A stretch of 64,000 nt of DNA. It comes from Aridibacter sp965216195 (GTDB lineage Bacteria; Acidobacteriota; Blastocatellia; Pyrinomonadales; Pyrinomonadaceae). The stretch lies in the NCBI GenBank assembly GCA_965216195.1, contig OZ244151.1, positions 1,054,001 through 1,118,000 on the forward strand, in the 5' to 3' direction. The notes under the pieces are model-generated. The model made no database searches, was not told the origin of the DNA, and saw only the letters and a program-made list of their open reading frames with translations. Position numbers and translations under genes: made by a program. How positions within the stretch are numbered: the stretch's first letter is position 1; every line of letters begins with the position of its first letter. Positions 1 to 7,721 of the stretch are shown here, piece by piece.

Positions 1-1
1 T

Positions 2-1093
2 CATTCTGTAGTCGAGGAAGAAGTTCGTGCCGGGCGTATGACTCCTGAGCAGGCAAGAATCCACCCGAGCAAGAATGTAATCAGCAGGGCGCTTGGGGCA
101 GAGAACACCGTTGAAGTTGATATGAAAACGATTATGTTTGAGCCGGGAACTTCGTTTCTTTTGTGCTCAGACGGCGTGAACCTCCATATAAATGACGATG
201 AGCTGCGAGAGCTTTTAACGACTGGTGAGGATACATTTCTAATCTGTCAGAAAATCAAGGATATATGTTACGAACGCGGCGCCTTGGACAATTTAACAGC
301 GGTTGTAGTCGAGGCGGTTAGTCCTGATTTGAGTCCTGAAAATGGTTTTGCTGATTTGGAAGAGGAGACGGTTGCGGGTGTTCGACCGCCATTGGTTGAT
401 AGTGGAGTAGTTGCGAGAAACGGCGAAACAAGGACAGAAACCCTTGAGTTGCCCGAAACTGAAGGAACTCCGGAGGTTGAGCCGGCCGCGACTGATTCGC
501 GTATTTCGATTGCTGCAGCAGATAGCTCCGAAGAAGCAAATACCGTTGCGGCTGAGGGAATAGTTAGTGACACTACGGTTCCATCGAAAGACGAAAAGAC
601 GATACGCGTTGGGCAGTCTGGCACGAGTCCGGGATTAATGTCGAAAGTCCTGACGTGGCTTCCCTGGGCGTTGCTTGCCGTGCTGGTTGCTTTTGGCGCT
701 TACTATATTTGGATAACACAAAAAGCAAATTCGGGCGAAATCGATCCTCAGATTCCAAACGTTTCGATGACGGCGTTTGAGCAAAATCGTAGGAATGTCG
801 ACGCAAATCCGGCTCAATATGTCGCCGTGAATTCTGCAAATCCGAAGGATGCGGTAGATTATTACCTGCTCGGACGGGCTTATTTCCTGCAAAAGAACTA
901 CGATAGCGCGAAAAACAATCTCGAACGGGCGCAGGAGTTAATACCTGATCGCGTCTCCGCCATAAATAAGGATGTTCTCCAGCACGACATTGTCTTGATG
1001 CTCGCGTTGATAAACGATGAGGAAACGAGGGAAGTCTTTGAAGGCGGAATCCAGAAAGCAAAAGAAGAAGCTGCACCCGAACCTGCGGGGTAG
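2..1093 (+). CDS. PP2C-type Ser/Thr phosphatase, 3' part, with TM segment and TPR tail (partial at 5' end)
   Basis: The reading frame is open from the first bases of the window, so the 5' end lies upstream; 363 residues are visible. The first ~110 residues are the C-terminal half of a PP2C (PPM) protein phosphatase: LLCSDGV holds the metal-binding Asp-Gly, and DNLTAVVVE holds the last metal-binding Asp. PP2C enzymes dephosphorylate Ser/Thr residues, usually opposing PASTA/Hanks-type kinases, with two Mn/Mg ions. An acidic, low-complexity linker follows, then one membrane segment (about residues 216-238, around WLPWALLAVLVAFGAYYIW) and a TPR-like stretch (about 283-314, YYLLGRAYFLQKNYDSAKNN). 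The catalytic domain is probably cytoplasmic and the TPR part on the other side of the membrane. The phosphatase call is firm; the target is unknown. Confidence 0.88.
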   Translation, partial: HSVVEEEVRAGRMTPEQARIHPSKNVISRALGAENTVEVDMKTIMFEPGTSFLLCSDGVNLHINDDELRELLTTGEDTFLICQKIKDICYERGALDNLTAVVVEAVSPDLSPENGFADLEEETVAGVRPPLVDSGVVARNGETRTETLELPETEGTPEVEPAATDSRISIAAADSSEEANTVAAEGIVSDTTVPSKDEKTIRVGQSGTSPGLMSKVLTWLPWALLAVLVAFGAYYIWITQKANSGEIDPQIPNVSMTAFEQNRRNVDANPAQYVAVNSANPKDAVDYYLLGRAYFLQKNYDSAKNNLERAQELIPDRVSAINKDVLQHDIVLMLALINDEETREVFEGGIQKAKEEAAPEPAG

Positions 1094-1097
1094 TTAC

Positions 1098-1192
1098 CTG
1101 ATTTCGTAATTCGATTCTCGCAAAATAACGATTTCAACACTAAAGAGGATGGTGAAATTCAGGAGCGCGAATTACGTATCACGAATTACCAC
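1098..1192. repeat. Quasi-palindromic intergenic element A
   Basis: The arms are built of near-repeated words. CGTAATTCG at 1105-1113 is the exact inverse of CGAATTACG at 1168-1176, and almost of CGAATTACC at 1182-1190. A shorter inner inverted pair (ATTTCA/TGAAAT) lies between them. It sits directly behind the phosphatase gene and has the same design as elements at 51773, 53895, 58358 and 63725. Confidence 0.5.
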
Positions 1193-1373
1193 TCGGAAAC
1201 CGGTAGCGACCCGATGATACATAAGAATTTGCCCGCGAATCTGCACGAATCAACGCGAATCAGGAAAGGCAGAAACACGCTGCGCCGCGGAATGTCCTTC
1301 GGACACTAAAAAAACTCCGCTGTCGAACCTATATTGAATCTATATACGTTTTTTAGCTTCGATAGAAGCGATC

Positions 1374-1520
1374 AGAGGGTAGCCAGCGGTGAAGCGAAAT
1401 GAAATGAAGCGAAACCTCTGGAAAAGTTGAAGGAAATTGCGCACTCTGAAGGAGTGCGAGAAAGCATTGTCGATGCACATTGAAACGAGGGGCCCTTGCT
1501 TACGCGCGGGCTACCGACAC
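1374..1520. repeat. Eroded palindromic (REP-like) intergenic element
   Basis: In the gene-free stretch 1094-1572 this block is bounded by GGTAGCC (1378-1384) and its inverse GGCTACC (1509-1515). Inside is a perfect 7-bp hairpin, CGCACTC/GAGTGCG at 1440-1446 and 1452-1458 with loop TGAAG. Another small hairpin (TGTCC-TTC-GGACA) lies upstream near 1290. No transposase is present, so this looks like a non-autonomous dispersed repeat rather than a gene; an open frame across it on the minus strand has no recognisable protein features. Confidence 0.4.
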
Positions 1521-1572
1521 GAACTTTGCACGATAACCCGCATCGCCGGGTAAAGAGTCTTGAGCTCAAGAA

Positions 1573-2376
1573 TCAGGAAGCGTTTTGACGTCTAATCTCG
1601 TAAAGTACAACTCCGCAAGAAACTGCAATATTTAAGCTCTCAACCCTGTTTTCCATCGGAATAAATACGCTTTCATCAAATTGGGCAAATTCTTCATCGC
1701 TAAGTCCGTGAGCTTCCGATCCAAAAACGAGCAGTCTTCCAGTCTTCCAGTTTGCAACGCGATAATTTGTTTTCCCTTTACCGTCCGCGCAGATTGGGGC
1801 GAGGTTGCTTTGCTTTGCCCAAAGAAGCGCATCTTCGAATCCAGCGTTTTCCCAGACAGGAAGGCGTAAATTCGAACCCATCGAACCGCGGATAGCTTTA
1901 GAAGAAAACGGCGATGCCGAATTTTTGGTTACAATGATACCGTCTGCGCCCGTTGCTTCGGCGGTCCGGAAAACTGCACCTAAATTGTTGGGATTATTGA
2001 CTTTGTGGAGCATGAGAACGAGCGGGTGGCCCGCTTCTTTTTTTCCGATCCGGACGGCGATTAACTCGCTTCCCGTTTCAGGTTTTGAGCAGATCAAAAC
2101 GATTCCCTGAGGGGTTTGTGTTTCGGAAATTGAGTAGAAAATCTTATCGGAAAGCACGGAAGCATTTGGCACGCGGGCAGCAATCTTTTCGACAAGCTCC
2201 CGATTAGTTTCGACAAACGATTTAGAGAAAAAAGCTTCGGTCGGATTTATTCTTGACCGGAGGACTTCCTTAGAAACCCGCAAGCCTTCGATAAAAACGT
2301 GGTCGCGCTCTTTTCCTTTTCCCACACGACGCGCAAACTTCAGCTTTTGATTATCTTTGCTTTTTATCTCGAGCAT
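1573..2376 (-). CDS. TrmH/SpoU-family RNA 2'-O-methyltransferase
   Basis: 267 residues, ATG start. The N-terminal ~90 residues form a substrate-binding domain (KFARRVGKGKERDHVFIEGLR) of the kind seen in rRNA methylases of this family. The C-terminal SPOUT domain shows the three knot motifs: NNPNNLGAVFRTAEATGADG (about 127-146), LVFGSEAHGLS (about 215-225) and IPMENRVESLNIAVSCGVV (about 239-257). These bind S-adenosylmethionine in the trefoil knot and place the Arg that activates the 2'-OH. The enzyme methylates a ribose in 23S rRNA or tRNA; the exact nucleotide cannot be read from sequence. It is first downstream of the lipoprotein cyclophilin gene (23-bp gap) in a minus-strand run. Confidence 0.9.
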   Translation of the reverse strand: MLEIKSKDNQKLKFARRVGKGKERDHVFIEGLRVSKEVLRSRINPTEAFFSKSFVETNRELVEKIAARVPNASVLSDKIFYSISETQTPQGIVLICSKPETGSELIAVRIGKKEAGHPLVLMLHKVNNPNNLGAVFRTAEATGADGIIVTKNSASPFSSKAIRGSMGSNLRLPVWENAGFEDALLWAKQSNLAPICADGKGKTNYRVANWKTGRLLVFGSEAHGLSDEEFAQFDESVFIPMENRVESLNIAVSCGVVLYEIRRQNAS

Positions 2377-2399
2377 CGTTTGCTTGAAGTCGCTAGCGC

Positions 2400-3044
2400 C
2401 TATTTCTTTTGTATCGTTATCGACTTTATCTTTACGTCCTTAAGAGGGCGTTCGCGCTCGCGTGGGTTTGACTGATTTCTTGGCACACGGGCGATAGTTT
2501 TTGCGTTGCCGAGCCCTTCGATTACTTTTCCAAAGACCGTGTAGTTTCTATCAAACTGGGCTTCTCGCCGGAGGGTTATAAAAAACTGGCAATTTTGTGA
2601 GTTTACGTCATGCCCTAAACGCGCCGCCCCGACGATTCCCGCGTCGAACTCGATATCGCTAAACTCCGCTTCGACATCAGGTTTATCAGAATTTCCTATA
2701 CCATCATTTGACGGGTCGTTATCTTTCGAATTTGGATCGCCGCCTTGGATTATCGTTGGATTAACACGGTGGAAAGTTGTTCCGTCGTAAAAACCTTCGC
2801 GCGCGAGTTCTTTAAACCTCGCAACCATTTTGGGAGCGACATTTGAATAAAGCTCCATTTTGATCGTTCCAAAGGAATCTGCGTTTTCCATTTCGATCAC
2901 CGCAATTTCGTCGTCGGCAACGGGCTTAACGCCCTCTTTTACGTCCGCTTTCTGGTCTTTTTTGGCTGATCCTTGGTCGGTTTTACACGCTGCAAACAGC
3001 GCTAACGTAAGAACAAATACAAAAATCGTACATTTTTTTAGCAT
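2400..3044 (-). CDS. Lipoprotein peptidyl-prolyl cis-trans isomerase (cyclophilin type)
   Basis: 214 residues. A lipoprotein signal ends in LFAAC, with the lipidated Cys at residue 20, followed by a charged linker (KTDQGSAKKDQKAD). The cyclophilin domain starts near residue 55 and contains FHRVNPTIIQGGDP (catalytic Arg and substrate-binding Gln), NSQNCQFFIT and NYTVFGKVIEG. Cyclophilins isomerise Xaa-Pro bonds and act as folding helpers; this one should be membrane-anchored and periplasmic. A cytoplasmic paralogue lies two genes upstream at 3572-4057. The gene ends 3 bp before the D-aminoacyl-tRNA deacylase gene in the same run. Confidence 0.9.
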   Translation of the reverse strand: MLKKCTIFVFVLTLALFAACKTDQGSAKKDQKADVKEGVKPVADDEIAVIEMENADSFGTIKMELYSNVAPKMVARFKELAREGFYDGTTFHRVNPTIIQGGDPNSKDNDPSNDGIGNSDKPDVEAEFSDIEFDAGIVGAARLGHDVNSQNCQFFITLRREAQFDRNYTVFGKVIEGLGNAKTIARVPRNQSNPRERERPLKDVKIKSITIQKK

Positions 3045-3046
3045 AA

Positions 3047-3496
3047 TCAGAAGTTTTTCTCGGAATCGAGTAAAATTGTTACCGGACCGCTGTTTACAAG
3101 ACTTACATCCATCATCACCTGGAATTTTCCCGTCTCAACCTGCTTAACACGTTTCCTGGCTTCATTTACAAAATATTCGTAGAGTTTGTTAGCGCTCTCG
3201 GGCGGAGCGGCTTTGATATAAGAAGGACGCCTTCCTTTTCGGGTATCGCCATAGAGCGTAAATTGCGAAACAACGAGAAGCGAGCCGCCGATATCCTTGA
3301 GCGAAAGATTCATTTTTCCGTCAGAATCTTCAAAAATTCTCAGATTAACCGCCTTTTCGAGCAAATAATCGGCTTCCGTCTCGGAATCTACCGCTCCAAC
3401 CCCCAATAGAACCATCAGACCCGCGCCGATTTCACCTACAACTTCGCCATCTACCGATACGCTGGCCCCGGAAACTCTCTGTAAAACAGCGCGCAT
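3047..3496 (-). CDS. dtd: D-aminoacyl-tRNA deacylase
   Basis: 149 residues from the ATG at 3496, which gives the family's classical N-terminus MRAVLQRVSGASV; a TTG five codons upstream is possible but less likely. The enzyme hydrolyses D-aminoacyl-tRNA (and mischarged Gly-tRNA-Ala), keeping D-amino acids out of translation. The cross-subunit motifs are visible: SQFTLYGD near the middle (the Thr lies in the active site) and NSGPVT near the C-terminus, the Gly-Pro motif that excludes L-substrates. Length is normal for the family. It is transcribed with the flanking cyclophilin genes. Confidence 0.95.
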   Translation of the reverse strand: MRAVLQRVSGASVSVDGEVVGEIGAGLMVLLGVGAVDSETEADYLLEKAVNLRIFEDSDGKMNLSLKDIGGSLLVVSQFTLYGDTRKGRRPSYIKAAPPESANKLYEYFVNEARKRVKQVETGKFQVMMDVSLVNSGPVTILLDSEKNF

Positions 3497-3571
3497 ATCA
3501 AAAAGCGACAAATGACAAGTTAAAAGTAATAAGACGAGAATATTGTTACTCGCTATGTTTACGGCTCGTCG

Positions 3572-4057
3572 CTATTCTTCGACGTAAACTTTTTCCATTA
3601 CAATCGCCTCAACCGGTTTGTCGCCCGGCGCAGTTTCCACTTCCGCAATTGCGTCCACAACCTCTTGTCCTTCAATGACTTTTCCGAATTTAGTGTAGCT
3701 TGGAGGAAGCGGGTAATCGACGTGCATTATGAAAAATTGCGAGCCGTTTGTGTTTGGACCAGCATTTGCCATTGCGACGGTTCCTTTTTCATAAGGGCCT
3801 TGATAGAGCATCGAATCGCGGTCGATTTCGTCGTCGAATTTTCCGCCCCAGGCCGATTCTCCTCCATATCCTTCTCCTAGTGGGTCGCCGCCCTGAATCA
3901 TAAAGTTCTTTATCACACGATGAAAAATTATATCGTTGTAATAGTCCTTTTCCGCGAGAAGGCAAAAATTCTCAGTCGCCTTGGGCGCGTCGGATTCCAA
4001 TAATTCGAATTTGATCGTCCCTTTGTTTGTTTCTATAACTGCTGTTTTATTAGCCAT
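3572..4057 (-). CDS. Cytoplasmic peptidyl-prolyl cis-trans isomerase (cyclophilin type)
   Basis: 161 residues without a signal peptide. Core motifs are FHRVIKNFMIQGGDP (catalytic Arg), GTVAMANAGPNTNGSQFFI and YTKFGKVIEGQEVVDAI, typical of PpiB-like single-domain cyclophilins. The start overlaps the stop of the upstream HAD phosphatase gene by 8 bp, so the two are probably translationally coupled. The insert between the FHRV and GTVAMA motifs (GEGYGGESAWGGKFDDE) is standard for this subgroup. Confidence 0.93.
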   Translation of the reverse strand: MANKTAVIETNKGTIKFELLESDAPKATENFCLLAEKDYYNDIIFHRVIKNFMIQGGDPLGEGYGGESAWGGKFDDEIDRDSMLYQGPYEKGTVAMANAGPNTNGSQFFIMHVDYPLPPSYTKFGKVIEGQEVVDAIAEVETAPGDKPVEAIVMEKVYVEE

Positions 4058-4922
4058 TTACGTCTCCTAAAATATATTTATTAATAGCTGCGGCAACGCC
4101 GCTTTCGTCATTTGTTAATGTTGTATAAAATTCTTCGCGCTCAAGCAAACTTCGATCTGCGTTTCCCATCACAACCGCCGTTCCTGCATATTCAAGCATC
4201 TCCAAATCGTTAAAATTATCGCCGATTACCATTACTTCCTGCTGCGCGATCTCGTTTTTCTCCGCGAGAGTTTTCAACGCGACTCCTTTTGATGCTTCGG
4301 GAGGAAGCACGTCCAAAAGCGTGAAATCGAGGTGTGGATAAACGGTGGCGAGAACGTTTACCGAGTCTTCGAGTGCCGTCTCAAGTAATACCTGTAATTC
4401 GCTCATAGGTTTACACTTACCGGAATAGGAAATGTGGATGACCTTACATTCGTCAAGGATTTCGGCAAAGTTTTCGACGTGATGTATAGCCTCTTCAGCC
4501 TCATCACCGTGTATTCGTGAAGACCATTCAATATAACTTTGAAGCGGAAGATTGTCATCCGAGATTGTTTCATAAAGCATCGTGCCTTTACCGTGCGGGT
4601 CGGTGCTCACCAGCGCGTCCCCTCCAAACTCCTTTCCTGCCTGTAGAATGTCTTTAGTTGTATCAGATTTGATTAACGAAAAATCAACGTTTTCCAGTGA
4701 TTCCGCGAATTTTACGAGCGCGCCGTTGTGAGTAACAATTGGCGCGTTAAACTGACCTTCCAAAGCGACGGGGCGTGCATCCCTAAAGCGCCTACCGGTC
4801 GCAATGGTTACCAAAACACCGGCGTCTTCGGCGTTCTTAATTGCGATTTTGTTTACGTTTGAAATTTTTCCCCGCGAATCGAGAAGTGTTCCGTCAACAT
4901 CGAGTGCGAGTAGTTTTATCAT
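4050..4922 (-). CDS. HAD-superfamily phosphatase, Cof subfamily (IIB)
   Basis: 290 residues. Motif I is LLALDVDGTLLD with nucleophile Asp8 and acid/base Asp10; motif II is VTIATGRRF; motif IV is VMIGDNFNDLEML with the Mg-binding acidic residues. The large insertion between motifs II and III is the type IIB cap that sets substrate choice. Relatives dephosphorylate sugar phosphates, pyridoxal phosphate or FMN; the substrate here cannot be named. Its 3' end overlaps the cyclophilin gene, and it follows the brnTA pair by 13 bp. Confidence 0.88.
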   Translation of the reverse strand: MIKLLALDVDGTLLDSRGKISNVNKIAIKNAEDAGVLVTIATGRRFRDARPVALEGQFNAPIVTHNGALVKFAESLENVDFSLIKSDTTKDILQAGKEFGGDALVSTDPHGKGTMLYETISDDNLPLQSYIEWSSRIHGDEAEEAIHHVENFAEILDECKVIHISYSGKCKPMSELQVLLETALEDSVNVLATVYPHLDFTLLDVLPPEASKGVALKTLAEKNEIAQQEVMVIGDNFNDLEMLEYAGTAVVMGNADRSLLEREEFYTTLTNDESGVAAAINKYILGDVNG

Positions 4923-4935
4923 TAAAGAATAGGAG

Positions 4936-5220
4936 TTATGCGGTTTTCTTTACCTCTTCCATGTAAGCGCGAAGTAACTGATTAATGCGGGTTTGATAGC
5001 CTTTTCCCTGAGATTTAAAAAATTCAATAACGTCGTTGTCGATTCGCAGAGTTATCTGTTTTTTTGGTTTTACGGGTTTAAGGTTTTTTCTAACGACAGC
5101 GTTGGCGAACATCTCAGGCGTTAAAGGCGGGATATCGGAAAAGTCTATATCTTCATCTTTCATTTCCTCAAGTTTCTTAATATTAGTTTTTGATCGATTT
5201 GAAGTAGATTTCTTGCTCAT
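4936..5220 (-). CDS. brnA: BrnA-type antitoxin
   Basis: 94 residues. The C-terminal half (ITLRIDNDVIEFFKSQGKGY followed by QTRINQLLRAYM) is the ribbon-helix-helix DNA-binding fold of BrnA antitoxins, and the acidic N-terminal half is the part expected to wrap the toxin. It overlaps the 3' end of the toxin gene by 38 bp, the usual toxin-first order of brnTA modules. BrnA neutralises BrnT and, with it, represses the operon promoter. The pair sits between mltG and a phosphatase gene, with no mobile element adjacent. Confidence 0.88.
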   Translation of the reverse strand: MSKKSTSNRSKTNIKKLEEMKDEDIDFSDIPPLTPEMFANAVVRKNLKPVKPKKQITLRIDNDVIEFFKSQGKGYQTRINQLLRAYMEEVKKTA

Positions 5221-5458
5221 ATCTTGATGCTTTCCTGATCGAAATAACTCTAATTATTTCATCACTTTCGGTGTGTGAAACGACAACGACCGAGTTTCGA
5301 AAAAGACCTAGTGTAAAGAATCGAGTTTCGCCATAATCAAATCGGTCATCGACATCTGTAACGGTTGTATTTTCAAAAATTTGACTGACATCTTCAAAAT
5401 CAATGTCATGTTTTGCGAGATTCGCTTTTCTTTTTTCCTCGTCCCATTCGAACTCCAT
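5183..5458 (-). CDS. brnT: BrnT-type ribonuclease toxin
   Basis: 91 residues starting MEFEWDEEKRKANLAKHDID, the signature opening of BrnT (Phe-x-Trp-Asp-x-x-Lys, then Asn-x-x-Lys-His). RFFTLGLFRNSVVVVSHTE and IRVISIRKASRYEQEIY complete the RelE-like fold. BrnT cleaves RNA and inhibits translation until bound by BrnA. All family landmarks are present, so it looks intact and functional. It shares an overlapping reading frame with brnA downstream. Confidence 0.9.
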   Translation of the reverse strand: MEFEWDEEKRKANLAKHDIDFEDVSQIFENTTVTDVDDRFDYGETRFFTLGLFRNSVVVVSHTESDEIIRVISIRKASRYEQEIYFKSIKN

Positions 5459-5487
5459 AGTGAGTGTAGTGACGTTTTGTAGTTATG

Positions 5488-6540
5488 TCAATTCTTTTTC
5501 CTTTGTTCTGCGAGCCACTTTTGGTATTTCGCCTTTCCTTTTTCAAATTCTGCGGCTGAAGCATAGAAATTGTGCGAACCGTCATTTTTATCGACGTTAA
5601 GTACGTAAAATAGATAGTCTGTTTTCTCAGGATTTAACGCAGCTTCTATAGCGCTTTTGCTCGCCGATGAGATCGGTCCCGGAGGAAGTCCTGAGATTTT
5701 TCGTGTGTTGTAGGGGTGATTAATTTCAACGTCGCTTTTGTTTATCACGCCGTCCCATTTTCCCCTGAGTTTCGCAATGTAAACATTTGTAGCGTCGATT
5801 CCAAGTGCCATACCTTTTTCGAGACGATTGTAGATAACTGAAGACACGAGTCTCCTTTCTGCCTCAAATTTCGACTCGTTTTCGATCAAACTTGCGATAG
5901 TCACGATCTGCCGCGCGCTTTTTCTAAGTTTGCTCGCTTCAAGGGTCCATTCAGGCTGCCAGGTTTTACGAAATTGCTGCACCAGACGCTTAACAGCCTC
6001 CTGAGGAGTCGTATCAAGTGGAAACTCGTAAGTCGTTGGATATAAGTAACCTTCAAGGTTTTTTGCAGTCGGATCAAAGTCTTTGATAAGCGTTGTATCA
6101 TTCATCAGTTCGAGTACGGCCTTTTCGTCCATTGACGGCTCGGATTCAAACTTCGAGGCAATCCGTTTTGCAATCTCAAAACGCGTCCAGCCTTCGGGAA
6201 TCGTAAGTTTTATTGTTCGTTCCTTTCCGGTTTTTAGTTCTTCCAAAACTTCAAGCGGCGTGATCGGCGACTTAAACTTGTATTCGCCTGCCATGAGTTT
6301 GCTCGAATCGCCAAATAAACGTAGATAATACTGGGTCGAAACGGGGTTTGTAATGATACCGGCAGACGCAAGCTTTGAAATAATCTGATTAGGGGTCGAA
6401 CCTTTTTCTATCGTGATAAATTCTTCTGTTTTCGTATGTTCGACGGGCGCTTTCATGGACGAATACATTGAATATCCGACTCCGGCGAGCGCCAACAAAG
6501 CTACAATAGCCAAAACTATAAAGATTTTGATAAGTTTCAT
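5488..6540 (-). CDS. mltG: Endolytic murein transglycosylase
   Basis: 350 residues with one N-terminal membrane anchor (about 7-26). A LysM-like region follows (ITIEKGSTPNQIISKLASAG) and then the YceG catalytic domain. The catalytic Glu is Glu220 in SLIENESKFEAERRLVSSVI; YNRLEKGMALGIDATNVYIA and NTRKISGLPPGPISSASKSA are further family blocks. MltG cuts nascent glycan strands at the membrane and is thought to end their synthesis, working beside the elongation machinery. Length and motifs are complete. In many bacteria mltG is next to ruvX; here ruvX is 17 kb away. Confidence 0.94.
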   Translation of the reverse strand: MKLIKIFIVLAIVALLALAGVGYSMYSSMKAPVEHTKTEEFITIEKGSTPNQIISKLASAGIITNPVSTQYYLRLFGDSSKLMAGEYKFKSPITPLEVLEELKTGKERTIKLTIPEGWTRFEIAKRIASKFESEPSMDEKAVLELMNDTTLIKDFDPTAKNLEGYLYPTTYEFPLDTTPQEAVKRLVQQFRKTWQPEWTLEASKLRKSARQIVTIASLIENESKFEAERRLVSSVIYNRLEKGMALGIDATNVYIAKLRGKWDGVINKSDVEINHPYNTRKISGLPPGPISSASKSAIEAALNPEKTDYLFYVLNVDKNDGSHNFYASAAEFEKGKAKYQKWLAEQRKKN

Positions 6541-6573
6541 TGCAAAAGTTTTCGGGAATTGAGGATTAGCAAA

Positions 6574-7182
6574 TCAATTCTTCGTTTCCACAGCTAGAAT
6601 ATTTTCAATCGCGTCGGTAACTTTTTCACTTTCGGGGGTATCTTTTGAGGAGAAACGCGCGACGATTTCACCCTTTTGATTGGCTAGAAATTTATTGAAA
6701 TTCCAGGTCACATCGCCTCCAGTCTCAGGATGTATCTCTTTATCTGTCAAGAATTTATAAAGTGGGTGCTTGTCATTTCCTTTAACCGATATTTTCGCAA
6801 ACATCGGAAAGGTGACTTTATATCGTAGGGTGCAGAATTCTTTAATTTCCTTGTTGCTGCCAGGTTCCTGACCACCAAAGTTGTTTGCAGGGAAGCCGAG
6901 CACGACAAATCCCCTATCTTTATACTTATCGTAGATTGCTTGAAGTCCTTTATACTGAGGGGTATAACCGCATTTAGAAGCAGTGTTTACAATCAAAGTC
7001 ACTTTACCCTTATACCGACCAAGATTAACCCTTTTGCCCTCGATATTCAGCATATCGTATTGGTGATAAGATTTGTTTGAAACGGGAGTTGGCTCAACCG
7101 CCGACCCGTTCATATTTATTACAAACGACATTAACAAGCTGCCGCTTATTATTGCAAATACTAAACTTATAACTGTTTTCAT
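6574..7182 (-). CDS. Secreted glutathione-peroxidase-family thiol peroxidase
   Basis: 202 residues with an N-terminal hydrophobic export segment (about 4-24). The family tetrad is visible: Cys71 in NTASKCGYT, Gln105 in FPANNFGGQEPG, and Trp160-Asn161 in VTWNFNKF. Cys117 (EFCTLRY) is placed as the resolving Cys of the thioredoxin-dependent Cys-type enzymes, so thioredoxin-like proteins rather than glutathione are the likely reductant. It should reduce peroxides in the periplasm. Its start overlaps the cytochrome c stop by 4 bp, showing co-translation. Confidence 0.9.
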   Translation of the reverse strand: MKTVISLVFAIISGSLLMSFVINMNGSAVEPTPVSNKSYHQYDMLNIEGKRVNLGRYKGKVTLIVNTASKCGYTPQYKGLQAIYDKYKDRGFVVLGFPANNFGGQEPGSNKEIKEFCTLRYKVTFPMFAKISVKGNDKHPLYKFLTDKEIHPETGGDVTWNFNKFLANQKGEIVARFSSKDTPESEKVTDAIENILAVETKN

Positions 7183-7601
7183 TTATCACCCTGTTTCTGT
7201 ATTTCAGACCGTATATACTTTACGACTTCCTTCATTTCCTCGTCGCTTAAAATGTCTTTAAACGACGGCATTCCTTCATCGGGAATTCCCTTAACCATAT
7301 ACTCTATATATTCTTCATCCGGCTCGCCTATCATTTTGTCCGAAGTTAGGTCTTCGACCTTAAGAGTTTTGCCTTCGACAGTAACTTTTCCGCCTGTTCC
7401 ATCGTCTTGGTGACATACGGCGCATTGTTCTTTGTAGTTCTTGCGGCCGACGGCAAATTCATCCGGCGTCGCGGTTTTTTCGGCTTTGGAATTCGCTGAA
7501 TTGCGGGAATTAGAATTATTACTCGTAGTTTCGCTTTGAGTGCACGCAAAAACAAAAAGGCTTAGAAAGGCACAGATCGCCGATATCTTAAGAAAGTTCA
7601 T
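7179..7601 (-). CDS. Cytochrome c lipoprotein, single haem
   Basis: 140 residues from the ATG at 7601, which has GGAG six bases upstream; a TTG further upstream is less likely. A lipobox ends in LFVFAC (Cys20). A Ser/Asn-rich linker leads to the haem site CAVCH (Cys60, Cys63, His64); DEGMPSFKDILSDEEMKEVV supplies the axial Met region of class I cytochromes. It is an outer-face electron carrier needing cytochrome c maturation, for which ccsA/resB lie in this same window. Its overlap with the peroxidase gene suggests a link to peroxide or respiratory stress (inference). Confidence 0.9.
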   Translation of the reverse strand: MNFLKISAICAFLSLFVFACTQSETTSNNSNSRNSANSKAEKTATPDEFAVGRKNYKEQCAVCHQDDGTGGKVTVEGKTLKVEDLTSDKMIGEPDEEYIEYMVKGIPDEGMPSFKDILSDEEMKEVVKYIRSEIQKQGDK

Positions 7602-7721
7602 AAAGTTCTCCAAATTTGATTCAAAACTCCTGAAAGTTTAACTTATAAATCAAATGCTTTGCAAAATGCCCCATTTTAGAAAGTTTTAAGTTGAGCGATC
7701 GCTGAAGGCAGGCACAAATCT

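Noticed and set aside
1372..1569. Open frame of 65 codons on the minus strand
   Set aside because: It reads through the palindromic repeat block; no protein features and no ribosome site.
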